From: Streptomyces cavernicola
GTDB taxonomy: Bacteria; Actinomycetota; Actinomycetes; Streptomycetales; Streptomycetaceae
NCBI RefSeq assembly: GCF_029968035.1
Contig: NZ_JASCIQ010000007.1
Location: 1 to 64,000, forward strand
DNA length: 64,000 bases
Reading direction: 5' to 3'
Positions 56,946-64,000 of the stretch are shown here, one piece after another. Under the pieces are notes generated by a model, which saw only the letters and a program-made list of their open reading frames with translations, was not told the DNA's origin and searched no databases. The number at the start of each line of letters is the position of its first letter. Position 1 is the first letter of the stretch. Position numbers and translations under genes: made by a program.

Positions 56946-57256
56946 GGCAGCTCCCACACGACGGGCAGGCCCGCGTCGGCGCCCTCGGCGGAGTAGTCGT
57001 GCGTGACGTCGAGGAGCTCGGCCATGCGGGCCTGCCAGGCGACGTTGACGGGGAGGTGTTCGAGTTCGGCGATGAGGCGGGGGTAGTCCTCGCAGTCGAT
57101 GAGGTGGAAGAGGTCCGTGCCGCTGCGCCAGATCGTCCACCGCTGCGCGCCCGCCGCACGGATGGCCCGGGTGAGTTCCTCGGGGACCTCGCGGTGGGCG
57201 GCGTCGTACTCGGCGAGGCGGTCGGCGCGGACCTTGGTGTGCAGGGCGACTCTCAT
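56942..57256 (-). CDS. L-rhamnose/L-fucose mutarotase (RhaM-like)
   Basis: The 104-residue protein has the RhaM/YiiL-type pattern with a His (VALHTKV), GAQRWTIWRSGTDLFHLIDCEDY and W residues near the end. It interconverts the alpha and beta forms of a 6-deoxysugar so the dehydrogenase receives its preferred anomer. It overlaps both neighbours by 4 bases. Confidence 0.9.
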   Translation of the reverse strand: MRVALHTKVRADRLAEYDAAHREVPEELTRAIRAAGAQRWTIWRSGTDLFHLIDCEDYPRLIAELEHLPVNVAWQARMAELLDVTHDYSAEGADAGLPVVWELP

Positions 57257-58212
57257 GACGGCTCCCCTGTGGGTACGGGCACGTCGGCCGGGAGGAGCCC
57301 CTCGGCCTGTGCTTCTTTCCAGAAGTCGCCGGGGACGCGCGTGCCCGCCTGGGTCACCGCGTCCCGGACCTCCTCGGGTGTGCGGGCGCCGACGAGCACG
57401 GCCGTCACGGCGGGCTGCGCGAACGGGAACGCGAGGGCGGCGGCCCGCAGCGAGATCCCGTACCGCCCGGCGAGGTCGCTCAACTTCCTTGCTATGGCGA
57501 GGAGTTCGGGCGGGGCCTGCGCGTAGTCGTACGTGGCGTCGGGGCCCGGGTCCGCGAGCAGGCCCGAGTTGAAGACACCGCCGATGACGACGGCCGTGCC
57601 GCGGGCCTCGGCCGCGGGCAGCAGGTCGGCGTGCGCGCTCTGGTCGAGGAGGGTGCAGCGGCCCGCGCACAGCACCTCGTCGACGTCGGTGTCCCGTACG
57701 AAGCGGGTGAGCATCGCGGACTGGTTCATGCCCGCGCCGATCCGCGCCACCGTGCCCTCGGCGCGCAGCCGTTCCAGGGCCGGGTAGGCCTCGCGGAAGG
57801 CCTGCTCGGCGTGGTCGTCGGGGTCGTGCAGATAGACCGTGTCGACCCGGTCGAGGCCGAGCCGGGCGAGGCTCTCCTCCAGGGAGCGGCGGACGCCGTC
57901 GGCGCTGAAGTCCCACACGCGGCGGTGCGTGGCGGGCACGGCGAAGCCGCCCTCGGCCAGGTCGTCGCCGGGCCGCGGGTCGGGTTCGAGGAGGCGGCCG
58001 GCCTTCGTGGACAGGGTGAACGCGGCGCGGGGCCGGTCGCGCAGGGCGGCGCCGAGGCGGCGTTCGGAGAGGCCTAGGCCGTAGTGGGGCGCGGTGTCGA
58101 AGGCGCGGACGCCGAGGTCCCAGGCGGTGTCGACGGTCGCGCGGGCCTGGGCGTCGGTGACGGGCCGGAACAGGTTGCCGAGGGCCGCGCCGCCCAGGGC
58201 CAGGGTGCTCAC
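57253..58212 (-). CDS. Aldo/keto reductase, sugar 1-dehydrogenase-like
   Basis: The 319-residue protein has an aldo/keto reductase barrel: LALGGAALGNLF, FDTAPHYGLGLSERRLG, LSTKAGRLL, and DTVYLHDPD. This branch includes L-fucose/D-threo-aldose 1-dehydrogenase, which oxidises the sugar to the lactone. It overlaps the SDR upstream and the mutarotase downstream by 4 bases each. Related to the AKR at 10149. Confidence 0.9.
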   Translation of the reverse strand: MSTLALGGAALGNLFRPVTDAQARATVDTAWDLGVRAFDTAPHYGLGLSERRLGAALRDRPRAAFTLSTKAGRLLEPDPRPGDDLAEGGFAVPATHRRVWDFSADGVRRSLEESLARLGLDRVDTVYLHDPDDHAEQAFREAYPALERLRAEGTVARIGAGMNQSAMLTRFVRDTDVDEVLCAGRCTLLDQSAHADLLPAAEARGTAVVIGGVFNSGLLADPGPDATYDYAQAPPELLAIARKLSDLAGRYGISLRAAALAFPFAQPAVTAVLVGARTPEEVRDAVTQAGTRVPGDFWKEAQAEGLLPADVPVPTGEPS

Positions 58213-58973
58213 GCGTCCGCCGCGGGGCGCAGCCGCAGGCCCTGCATGCCGCCGTCGACGGCGAGCGCCGTGCCGGTGGTGGCGCCCGCGGCGGAACTCG
58301 CCAAGTAGCAGATGGCGGTGGCGACTTCGTCGGCCGTGACGAGCCGACCGGTGGGCTGGCGGGCCGCGAGGGCGGCGCGTTCGGCGGCCGGGTCGGGCGC
58401 GGCGTCGAGGAGCCGGCCGATCCACGGGGTGTCGACGGTGCCGGGGTTGACGCAGTTGACCCGCACCCCTTCCCGTACGTGGTCGGCGGCCATCGCGAGG
58501 GTCAGGGAGAGCACCGCGCCCTTGGACGCGCTGTACAGGGCGCGCTGCGGCAGGCCCGCCGTGGCGGCGATGGAGCAGGTGTTGACGATCGCGCCGCCCG
58601 TGGAGGCGCGCAGGTACGGCAGGGCGGCGCGGCTGGTGCGGACGATGCCGAGGACGTTGACGTCGAGGACGCGCTGCCACTGGGCGTCGTCGTTGTCCTC
58701 GACGGTGCCCTGCGCGCCGATGCCCGCGTTGTTGACGAGGATGTCGACGCCGCCCATCTCCTCGGCGGCCGCGGCCACCGCCGTACGGATCGAGGCGTCG
58801 TCGGTGACGTCGGCGCGGCGGGCGTGCAGCGGGCCGTCGACCCCGGACGGGTCGAGGTCGAGGACGGTGACGCGGGCGCCGCGGGCGGCGAGGAGTTCGG
58901 CGGTGGCCCGGCCGATGCCGGAGGCGCCGCCGGTGACGAGGGCCGTGCGCCCGGCGAAGTCGGCGGTGGTCAT
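58209..58973 (-). CDS. Short-chain dehydrogenase, probably 2-keto-3-deoxy-L-fuconate dehydrogenase
   Basis: The 254-residue protein has [10 protein letters not shown] (NAD binding), NNAG and the active site YSASK. In this gene order the step after fuconate dehydratase is oxidation of the 2-keto-3-deoxy acid, which this SDR could do; an L-fucose dehydrogenase role is the alternative. It overlaps the dehydratase stop by 4 bases. Confidence 0.88.
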   Translation of the reverse strand: MTTADFAGRTALVTGGASGIGRATAELLAARGARVTVLDLDPSGVDGPLHARRADVTDDASIRTAVAAAAEEMGGVDILVNNAGIGAQGTVEDNDDAQWQRVLDVNVLGIVRTSRAALPYLRASTGGAIVNTCSIAATAGLPQRALYSASKGAVLSLTLAMAADHVREGVRVNCVNPGTVDTPWIGRLLDAAPDPAAERAALAARQPTGRLVTADEVATAICYLASSAAGATTGTALAVDGGMQGLRLRPAADA

Positions 58974-60322
58974 GCGGCTGCTCCGTTCTGCTGGGGGTCG
59001 GGGGCTGCGGGCGTGCTCGCCCAGTAACTCCCGTCCGGATAGCGGTACTTGGCGATCGACTCGGGCCGGATGGCGGCGGAGAAGCCGGGCGCGGCAGGCG
59101 TGGCGTAGTGGCCGTCGCGGACGGCGACCGGGGTGAGGAAGTGCTCGTGGAGGTGGTCGACGTACTCGATGACGCGGTTCTCGGTGGTGCCGGTGAGCGC
59201 GACGTAGTCGAACATCGACAGGTGCTGGACGAGTTCGCAGAGGCCGACGCCGCCCGCGTGCGGGCAGACCGGCACGCCGAAGTGGGCGGCGAGCAGCAGG
59301 ATCGCCAGGTTCTCGTTGACGCCGCCGACGCGCGCCGCGTCGATCTGCAGCACGTCGATCGCCCCGGCCTGCAGGAGCTGCTTGAACACGATGCGGTTCT
59401 GCACGTGTTCGCCGGTGGCGACGCGTACGGGCGCGACCTGCGCGCGGATCGCGGCGTGCCCGAGGACGTCGTCGGGGCTGGTGGGCTCCTCGATCCAGTA
59501 CGGGTCGAAGGGCGCGAGCGCGCGGGTCCAGGCGACTGCCTCGTCGACGTTCCACCGCTGGTTGGCGTCGACGGCGATGCGGATGCCGGGGCCGACGGCG
59601 GCGCGGGCGGCGCGCAGGCGGCGCAGGTCGTCGTCGAGGTCGGCGCCGACCTTCAGCTTGATCTGGGTGAAGCCGTCGGCGACGGCCTGGCGGGCGAGCC
59701 GGGTCAGCTTCTCGTCGTCGTAGCCGAGCCAGCCCGGCGAGGTGGTGTACGCCGGATAGCCGCGTTTCCGCAGGTCGGCGGCGCGCTGCGGGGCTCCTTC
59801 GCGGCCGTTCCGGAGCAGCGCGAGGGCCCGTTCGGGCGTGAGGGCGTCGGCGATGTACCGGAAGTCGACCTGGGAGACCAGCCACTCCGGGCCGGCGTCC
59901 GCGAGGAACTGCCACAGCGGTTTGCGGGCGCGCTTGGCGGCCAGGTCCCAGGCGGCGTTGACGACCGCGCCGATCGCCATGTGCATCACGCCCTTCTCGG
60001 GCCCGAGCCACCGGAGTTGGCTGTCGCCGACCAGGTCCCGGTTGAGGCTGCCGGGGTCGGTGCACAGCGCGTCCACGGAGCGGCCGAGGACGTACGGGCG
60101 CAGCGCGTCGATCGCGGCGACCTGCACGTCGTTGCCGCGGCCGATGGTGAACGTGAAGCCGTGCCCCTCCTGCCCGTCGTCGGCGTCGGTGCGCAGCACC
60201 ACGTACGCGGCCGAGTAGTCCGGGTCCGGGTTCATGGCGTCGGAGCCGTCGAGCTCGCGGGAGGTGGGGAAGCGGATGTCGTACGTGTCAACCGCCGTGA
60301 TACGAGGCGCAGTTGCTGCCAC
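58970..60322 (-). CDS. Enolase-superfamily dehydratase, L-fuconate dehydratase-like
   Basis: The 450-residue protein has the enolase-superfamily pattern: KLKVG (Lys base), [25 protein letters not shown] and [11 protein letters not shown] (His base). The extended N-terminus [22 protein letters not shown] is typical of fuconate dehydratase. It removes water from L-fuconate to give 2-keto-3-deoxy-L-fuconate. Confidence 0.92.
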   Translation of the reverse strand: MAATAPRITAVDTYDIRFPTSRELDGSDAMNPDPDYSAAYVVLRTDADDGQEGHGFTFTIGRGNDVQVAAIDALRPYVLGRSVDALCTDPGSLNRDLVGDSQLRWLGPEKGVMHMAIGAVVNAAWDLAAKRARKPLWQFLADAGPEWLVSQVDFRYIADALTPERALALLRNGREGAPQRAADLRKRGYPAYTTSPGWLGYDDEKLTRLARQAVADGFTQIKLKVGADLDDDLRRLRAARAAVGPGIRIAVDANQRWNVDEAVAWTRALAPFDPYWIEEPTSPDDVLGHAAIRAQVAPVRVATGEHVQNRIVFKQLLQAGAIDVLQIDAARVGGVNENLAILLLAAHFGVPVCPHAGGVGLCELVQHLSMFDYVALTGTTENRVIEYVDHLHEHFLTPVAVRDGHYATPAAPGFSAAIRPESIAKYRYPDGSYWASTPAAPDPQQNGAAA

Positions 60323-60349
60323 GGGGTGCCTCTCGGAGTGGGGCGCAGG

Positions 60350-61432
60350 TCAGTCCTGCGCGCGGCCGGTGGTGACGCGGGCGATCATCAGGGCGACGAG
60401 GATGATGCCGCCGTAGATCGCCTGGATCCAGAAGGACGGCACCTGGGCCAGAGTGAGCAGATTCTGTACGACGCCGAGGAGCAGGACGCCGGTGAGCGCG
60501 CCGAACATGGTGCCCTTGCCGCCGTCGAGGCTGATGCCGCCGATGACCGCGGCCGCGAACACCGTGAAGATCATGTTCTGGCCCTGGTTGGCGTTGATGG
60601 CGCCCACGTACCCGGTCTGCATCAGGCCGCCGAGCGCGGCGAGCACCCCGGCGGCGACGAACACGCCGAGCATGACGCGTTCGACGCGGATGCCGGCCGC
60701 CCTGGCCGCCTCCGGGTTGCCGCCGATCGCGTACAGGGCCCGGCCCCAGCGGTGGTGCCTGAGCATCAGGCCGGCCGCCCCGAACGCGCCCGCGGCCACC
60801 CACACCGACAGCGGGATGCCGATGAACGTGCTGGTGGCGAGCGTGTAGAAGGACTCGGGCAGCCCGAAGAGCGTCTTGCCCTCAGTGGCTCCGACGAGGA
60901 GTCCGCGCAGCACGATCAGCATGGCCAGGGTCACGATGAACGCGTTGAGCTTGAACTTCACGACCAGTACACCGTTGAACGCGCCGAGCGCCGCACCCGT
61001 CGCGAGGATCGCGAGCAGCGCGAGCCCGGCGGGCCACTCGGTGCCGAACCCGGCCTGCGCGGCGGGCAGCACGAGCAGCGCGCCGAGCGCGGGCGCGATG
61101 CCGACGACCGACTCCAGGGACAGGTCGAACTTCCCGGTGATCAGGACCAGGGACTCGGCGAGCACCACCATCGCGAGGGCGGCGGACGCGCCGAGCACGG
61201 AGATCAGGTTGCGCTCGGTCAGGAACGAGTCGTTGACGAGCGCGCCGAGCAGCAGAAGCAGCAACAGGGCGGGTACGAGCGCGAGTTCACGGGCCCGCCG
61301 CCACAGCAGGCCGTGTGCGGGGCGTGCGGCGGAGGCGCGATCGGGGGCACCGCCGGGCGCACCGGGCGTGCCGGGCGTTCGGGACGGGCCCTCGGTGGCG
61401 CCTGCGGCCTTGGCCAGGGGTGTGTCGGTCAC
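60350..61432 (-). CDS. Sugar ABC transporter permease (RbsC-like)
   Basis: The 360-residue protein has about 8-10 membrane helices and the carbohydrate uptake family pattern (LVLITGKFDLSLESVVGI, FAAAVIGGISLDGGKGTMFGALTG). About 35 disordered residues precede the first helix. It overlaps the ATPase gene by 4 bases and lies 27 bases before the dehydratase. Confidence 0.92.
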   Translation of the reverse strand: MTDTPLAKAAGATEGPSRTPGTPGAPGGAPDRASAARPAHGLLWRRARELALVPALLLLLLLGALVNDSFLTERNLISVLGASAALAMVVLAESLVLITGKFDLSLESVVGIAPALGALLVLPAAQAGFGTEWPAGLALLAILATGAALGAFNGVLVVKFKLNAFIVTLAMLIVLRGLLVGATEGKTLFGLPESFYTLATSTFIGIPLSVWVAAGAFGAAGLMLRHHRWGRALYAIGGNPEAARAAGIRVERVMLGVFVAAGVLAALGGLMQTGYVGAINANQGQNMIFTVFAAAVIGGISLDGGKGTMFGALTGVLLLGVVQNLLTLAQVPSFWIQAIYGGIILVALMIARVTTGRAQD

Positions 61433-62988
61433 GGTCGGGCCACTCCTTCGATGGCGGCGATCAGCTCGTGGTCGTGCCAGCCCGCCGCGTACTCGGCGAC
61501 GATCCGGCCGTGGAACAGGACCAGGACGCGGTCGCAGCGCCGCAGGTCGTCCAGCTCGTCGGAGACCACGAGCACGGCGGTGCCGTCGTCGCGGGCGGTG
61601 TCGACCCGGGCGAGCAGCGACTCCTTGGACTTCACGTCGACGCCCGCGGTGGGGTTGACGAGGACGAGCAGCCGCGGCTCCGAGGCGAGGGCGCGGGCCA
61701 TGACGACCTTCTGGGCGTTACCGCCCGACAGGTCGGACACGGGTTGGTGGGGGCCCTCGGCGTGGATGTCGAGGCGCTGCACGAGGTCAACGGCGAGGGT
61801 CCGGCGGCGCTCGGTGGAGAGGAAGCCGAGGCGTCGCGCGAGGGGCGTGCCGGCCAGCCGGTCGAGGACGCCGAGCGTCGCGTTGTCCCCGATGCTCATC
61901 GCCGGCACGAGCCCCTGGTCGTGGCGGTCGCGCGGCACCCAGCCGACCCCGGCCCGCAGGGTCGCGGTGACATCGCCGAACGGCAGTGCCACGGCCGCGA
62001 GTTGAGCGGTTCCGGAGCGCGGCCGGTGCATCCCGGCGAGGGTCTCCGCTAGCTGGATCTTGCCGCTGCCGCTGGACCCGGCGAGCCCGACGACCTCGCC
62101 CTCGCGGACGGCCAGGTCCACGTTCTCGTACGCCTCGCCGGTCAGGGCGCGCACGTCGAGCAGGGTGCGGGCGTCCTCGGGCACGGGCGTACGGGCGGTG
62201 TCGGCGCGGTGGACGACGGACTCGCCCGCCATCGCCTCGACGAGCGCGGCGCGCGGCAGTTCCGCGACCGGGGCGGTGGTGATCCAGCGGGCGTCACGCA
62301 GCACGGTCACGGTCTGGCAGACCTCGTACACCTCCTGCAGGTGGTGCGAGATGAACAGGAAGGTGACGCCGGAGTCCTGCAGGGCGCGCATGCGCGTGAA
62401 GAGGCGTTCGATCTCGCGGTTGTCGAGCTGCGCGGTGGGCTCGTCGAGGATGATGAAGCGCGCGCCGAAGCTCAACGCCCGTGCGATCTCGACCATTTGA
62501 CGGTCTTCGACGCTCAGCTCGCAGGTGCGGGCGTCCGGGTCGACGTGCACGTCCCAGGCGTCGAGCAGCTCGGCGGCCTCGCGGCGCAGGCGACGCCAGT
62601 CGATGAGCCCGGCCCGCCCGGTCGGCTGCCTGTTGACGAACAGGTTCTCGGCGACGGTGAGTTCGGGTACGACCGTCGGCTTCTGGTAGACGCAGGCGAC
62701 CTTGGCGCGCCAGGCGTCGCGGTCGGTGAGCGCGGGTGCGGGCTCGCCGTCGAAGCGGACCGTCCCCGCGTCGGGGGCCTGCAGTCCGGTGAGGATCTGC
62801 ACGAGGGTGGACTTGCCCGCGCCGTTGCGGCCGACGAGGGCGTGCGACTCGCCCTGGTGGACGGCGAGTTGGCCGTCCAGGAGCGCAGTCGTGGGCCCGT
62901 AGCGCTTGGTGATGCCGGTCGCCCGGACGAGGGGCGGCGGATGCGGACCGCTTGGCTGCTCTTGATGCTTCGTCAGAAGTGGGCTCAT
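61429..62988 (-). CDS. Sugar ABC transporter ATPase, two-domain (RbsA-like)
   Basis: The 519-residue protein has two ABC domains. The first has GRNGAGKST and ILDEPTAQLD. The second has GSSGSGKIQ, where Ile replaces the usual Ser/Thr after Lys, and LSGGNAQKV. This asymmetry is common in CUT2 sugar importers. It powers the importer with the adjacent permease and binding protein. Confidence 0.92.
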   Translation of the reverse strand: MSPLLTKHQEQPSGPHPPPLVRATGITKRYGPTTALLDGQLAVHQGESHALVGRNGAGKSTLVQILTGLQAPDAGTVRFDGEPAPALTDRDAWRAKVACVYQKPTVVPELTVAENLFVNRQPTGRAGLIDWRRLRREAAELLDAWDVHVDPDARTCELSVEDRQMVEIARALSFGARFIILDEPTAQLDNREIERLFTRMRALQDSGVTFLFISHHLQEVYEVCQTVTVLRDARWITTAPVAELPRAALVEAMAGESVVHRADTARTPVPEDARTLLDVRALTGEAYENVDLAVREGEVVGLAGSSGSGKIQLAETLAGMHRPRSGTAQLAAVALPFGDVTATLRAGVGWVPRDRHDQGLVPAMSIGDNATLGVLDRLAGTPLARRLGFLSTERRRTLAVDLVQRLDIHAEGPHQPVSDLSGGNAQKVVMARALASEPRLLVLVNPTAGVDVKSKESLLARVDTARDDGTAVLVVSDELDDLRRCDRVLVLFHGRIVAEYAAGWHDHELIAAIEGVARP

Positions 62989-64000
62989 TCGACCGTGTTG
63001 CCCCACAGCTCGGGGTCGTCGACGTTCTCCTTGGTGACCAGCGGGGCGGGCAGCTGGTCCTCCAGGTTGCCGCTGGGCAGCTTCACGATGGTCGAGCCGT
63101 GGTCGGTGGGCCCGGGTTCGAACGTCTTCCCGGCCATCGCGGCCTTGATGTAGTACATGCCGTACTTGGCGTACGAGTCGGCCGGCTGCGAGACCGTCGC
63201 GTCGATCTGGCCCTTGCGGATCGCGGCGAACTCCTGCGGGATGCCGTCGTTCGACACGATCGAGATATGGCCCTTCTCGCCCGCCTTCTTCAGCATCCCC
63301 TTCGACTTGAGGGTCTGCAGCGTCGGCGCGAGATACACGCCGCCCGCCTGCAGGTAGATGCCCTTCACGTCCGGGTTGGCGTTGAGCAGCGTGTCCAGCT
63401 TGGACGCGGCGGCGTCCGACTCCCACTTGGCGGGGATCTCCAGGACCTTCAGCTTCGGGAACTTCTTCTTCACGCAGGTCCTGAACGCCTCCGACCGCTC
63501 ACGCCCGTTGACCGAGGAGAGGTCGCCCATGATCTGCACGACCTTGCCGCTGTCGACGTGCTCGCCGAGGTAGTCGCAGGCCTTCTCGCCGTACGCGACG
63601 TTGTTCGCGCGCACCACCATCGCGACCTTGCCCTTCTCGGGGGCCACGTCGACGGCGACCACCGGGACGCCCTTGCGCTCGGCCTGGTCCAGGCCCGCGG
63701 AGATGGCGGCGCTGTCGAGGGGGGCGACGACGAGGCCGCCGACGCCCTGGTTGAGCTGGTTGTTGATATCGGTGATCTGCTGCGCCGAGTCGCTGTTGGA
63801 GTTGACGGTCTTGAGCGCGTCCACGCCCTGGTCCTTCGCCATCTTCGGCACGTAGTCGTTGTACGACTGCCAGAACGGCGAGGTGAGCAGCGGCACGATC
63901 ACGCCGACCCTGGCGGCCTCTCCCCCGGCCGCGCCGCCGGAGCCGCCCGCGGCGTCCTTCGTGCTGCCGCAGGCCGCGAGCAGCAGTGCGGCGCAGCCGG
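62985..64000 (-). CDS. Sugar-binding lipoprotein of the importer, cut by the right edge
   Basis: The open frame reaches the window edge, and its first visible residues, CAALLLAACGSTKD, contain a lipobox (LAAC), so only a few residues of the signal peptide are missing. The mature part is a periplasmic-binding fold (VGVIVPLLTSPFWQSYNDYVPKMAKDQGVDAL, GVGGLVVAPLDS, VSNDGIPQEFAAIRKG). It binds the sugar outside the membrane. The gene ends with a 4-base overlap onto the ATPase start. Confidence 0.92.
   Translation of the reverse strand, partial: GCAALLLAACGSTKDAAGGSGGAAGGEAARVGVIVPLLTSPFWQSYNDYVPKMAKDQGVDALKTVNSNSDSAQQITDINNQLNQGVGGLVVAPLDSAAISAGLDQAERKGVPVVAVDVAPEKGKVAMVVRANNVAYGEKACDYLGEHVDSGKVVQIMGDLSSVNGRERSEAFRTCVKKKFPKLKVLEIPAKWESDAAASKLDTLLNANPDVKGIYLQAGGVYLAPTLQTLKSKGMLKKAGEKGHISIVSNDGIPQEFAAIRKGQIDATVSQPADSYAKYGMYYIKAAMAGKTFEPGPTDHGSTIVKLPSGNLEDQLPAPLVTKENVDDPELWGNTVE

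Overview
The window reads as chromosome from a Streptomyces or a close relative. GC is very high, with strong G/C at third codon positions. GTG and TTG starts are common. I recognise several actinomycete signatures: an ergothioneine egtABCD operon, a DUF574-type methyltransferase, a PAS-GGDEF-EAL protein, a class F sortase, LysX, an F420-type PPOX protein, a DUF6777-like lipoprotein and a consensus sigma-R promoter in front of a thioredoxin gene. From memory (not computed), the gene order resembles the S. coelicolor interval around SCO0884-SCO0945, with trxC, egtABCD, sdhCAB and rmdA in the same order. I see no tRNA, rRNA, CRISPR array, integrase or insertion sequence.

Layout. 1-11.3 kb: the edge of one gene, an AraC/GyrI-type regulator, a flavin disulphide oxidoreductase divergent from sigma-R-type trxC, a benzaldehyde-dehydrogenase-like ALDH, a LacI regulator divergent from an amidase, a DUF6183-like protein, and an aldo/keto reductase-SRPBCC pair behind a clear promoter/operator. 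11.3-16.6 kb: a UvrA-like ABC protein divergent from an orphan PemK/MazF protein, then a membrane Ser/Thr kinase with an external sensor-like domain. 16.8-21.3 kb: egtA-egtB-egtC-egtD, translationally coupled. 21.3-22.3 kb: a gene-free kilobase made of a composite inverted-repeat element and a minisatellite-like array. 22.3-28.7 kb: dodecin, a HAD phosphatase, a luciferase-like oxidoreductase, a second UvrA-like protein, YceI, an XRE/MmyB regulator and a chagasin-like lipoprotein. 28.8-33.2 kb: sdhCAB divergent from a LysR regulator. 33.2-36.5 kb: a repeat cluster, then rmdA overlapping a methyltransferase gene. 37.2-40.2 kb: two small secreted single-pass surface proteins and a class F sortase. 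40.3-50.9 kb: a Tat/lipoprotein NodB deacetylase, an F420-type PPOX protein, LysX, a universal stress protein, an APC permease, a CapA lipoprotein, a TTA-containing conserved gene and an Fpg/Nei glycosylase. 50.9-56.1 kb: a PAS-GAF-SpoIIE-HATPase protein, a DUF6777-like lipoprotein and an LMF1-like membrane protein. 56.1-64 kb: a tightly coupled minus-strand operon for uptake and oxidative, non-phosphorylating breakdown of a 6-deoxysugar (L-fucose most likely). It runs from binding protein to ATPase, permease, fuconate dehydratase, SDR, AKR, mutarotase and lactonase.

How the genes work together. Several loci concern thiol and redox defence (sigma-R trxC, ergothioneine, the disulphide oxidoreductase) or the cell surface (sortase with candidate substrates, deacetylase, LysX, CapA, LMF). 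The most unusual DNA is non-coding: three elements bounded by the same ~24-bp inverted repeat at 21.3, 47.4 and 53.2 kb, seven copies of a shared core motif, and a ~22-bp, ~21-copy G/C-rich tandem array between egtD and dodecin.
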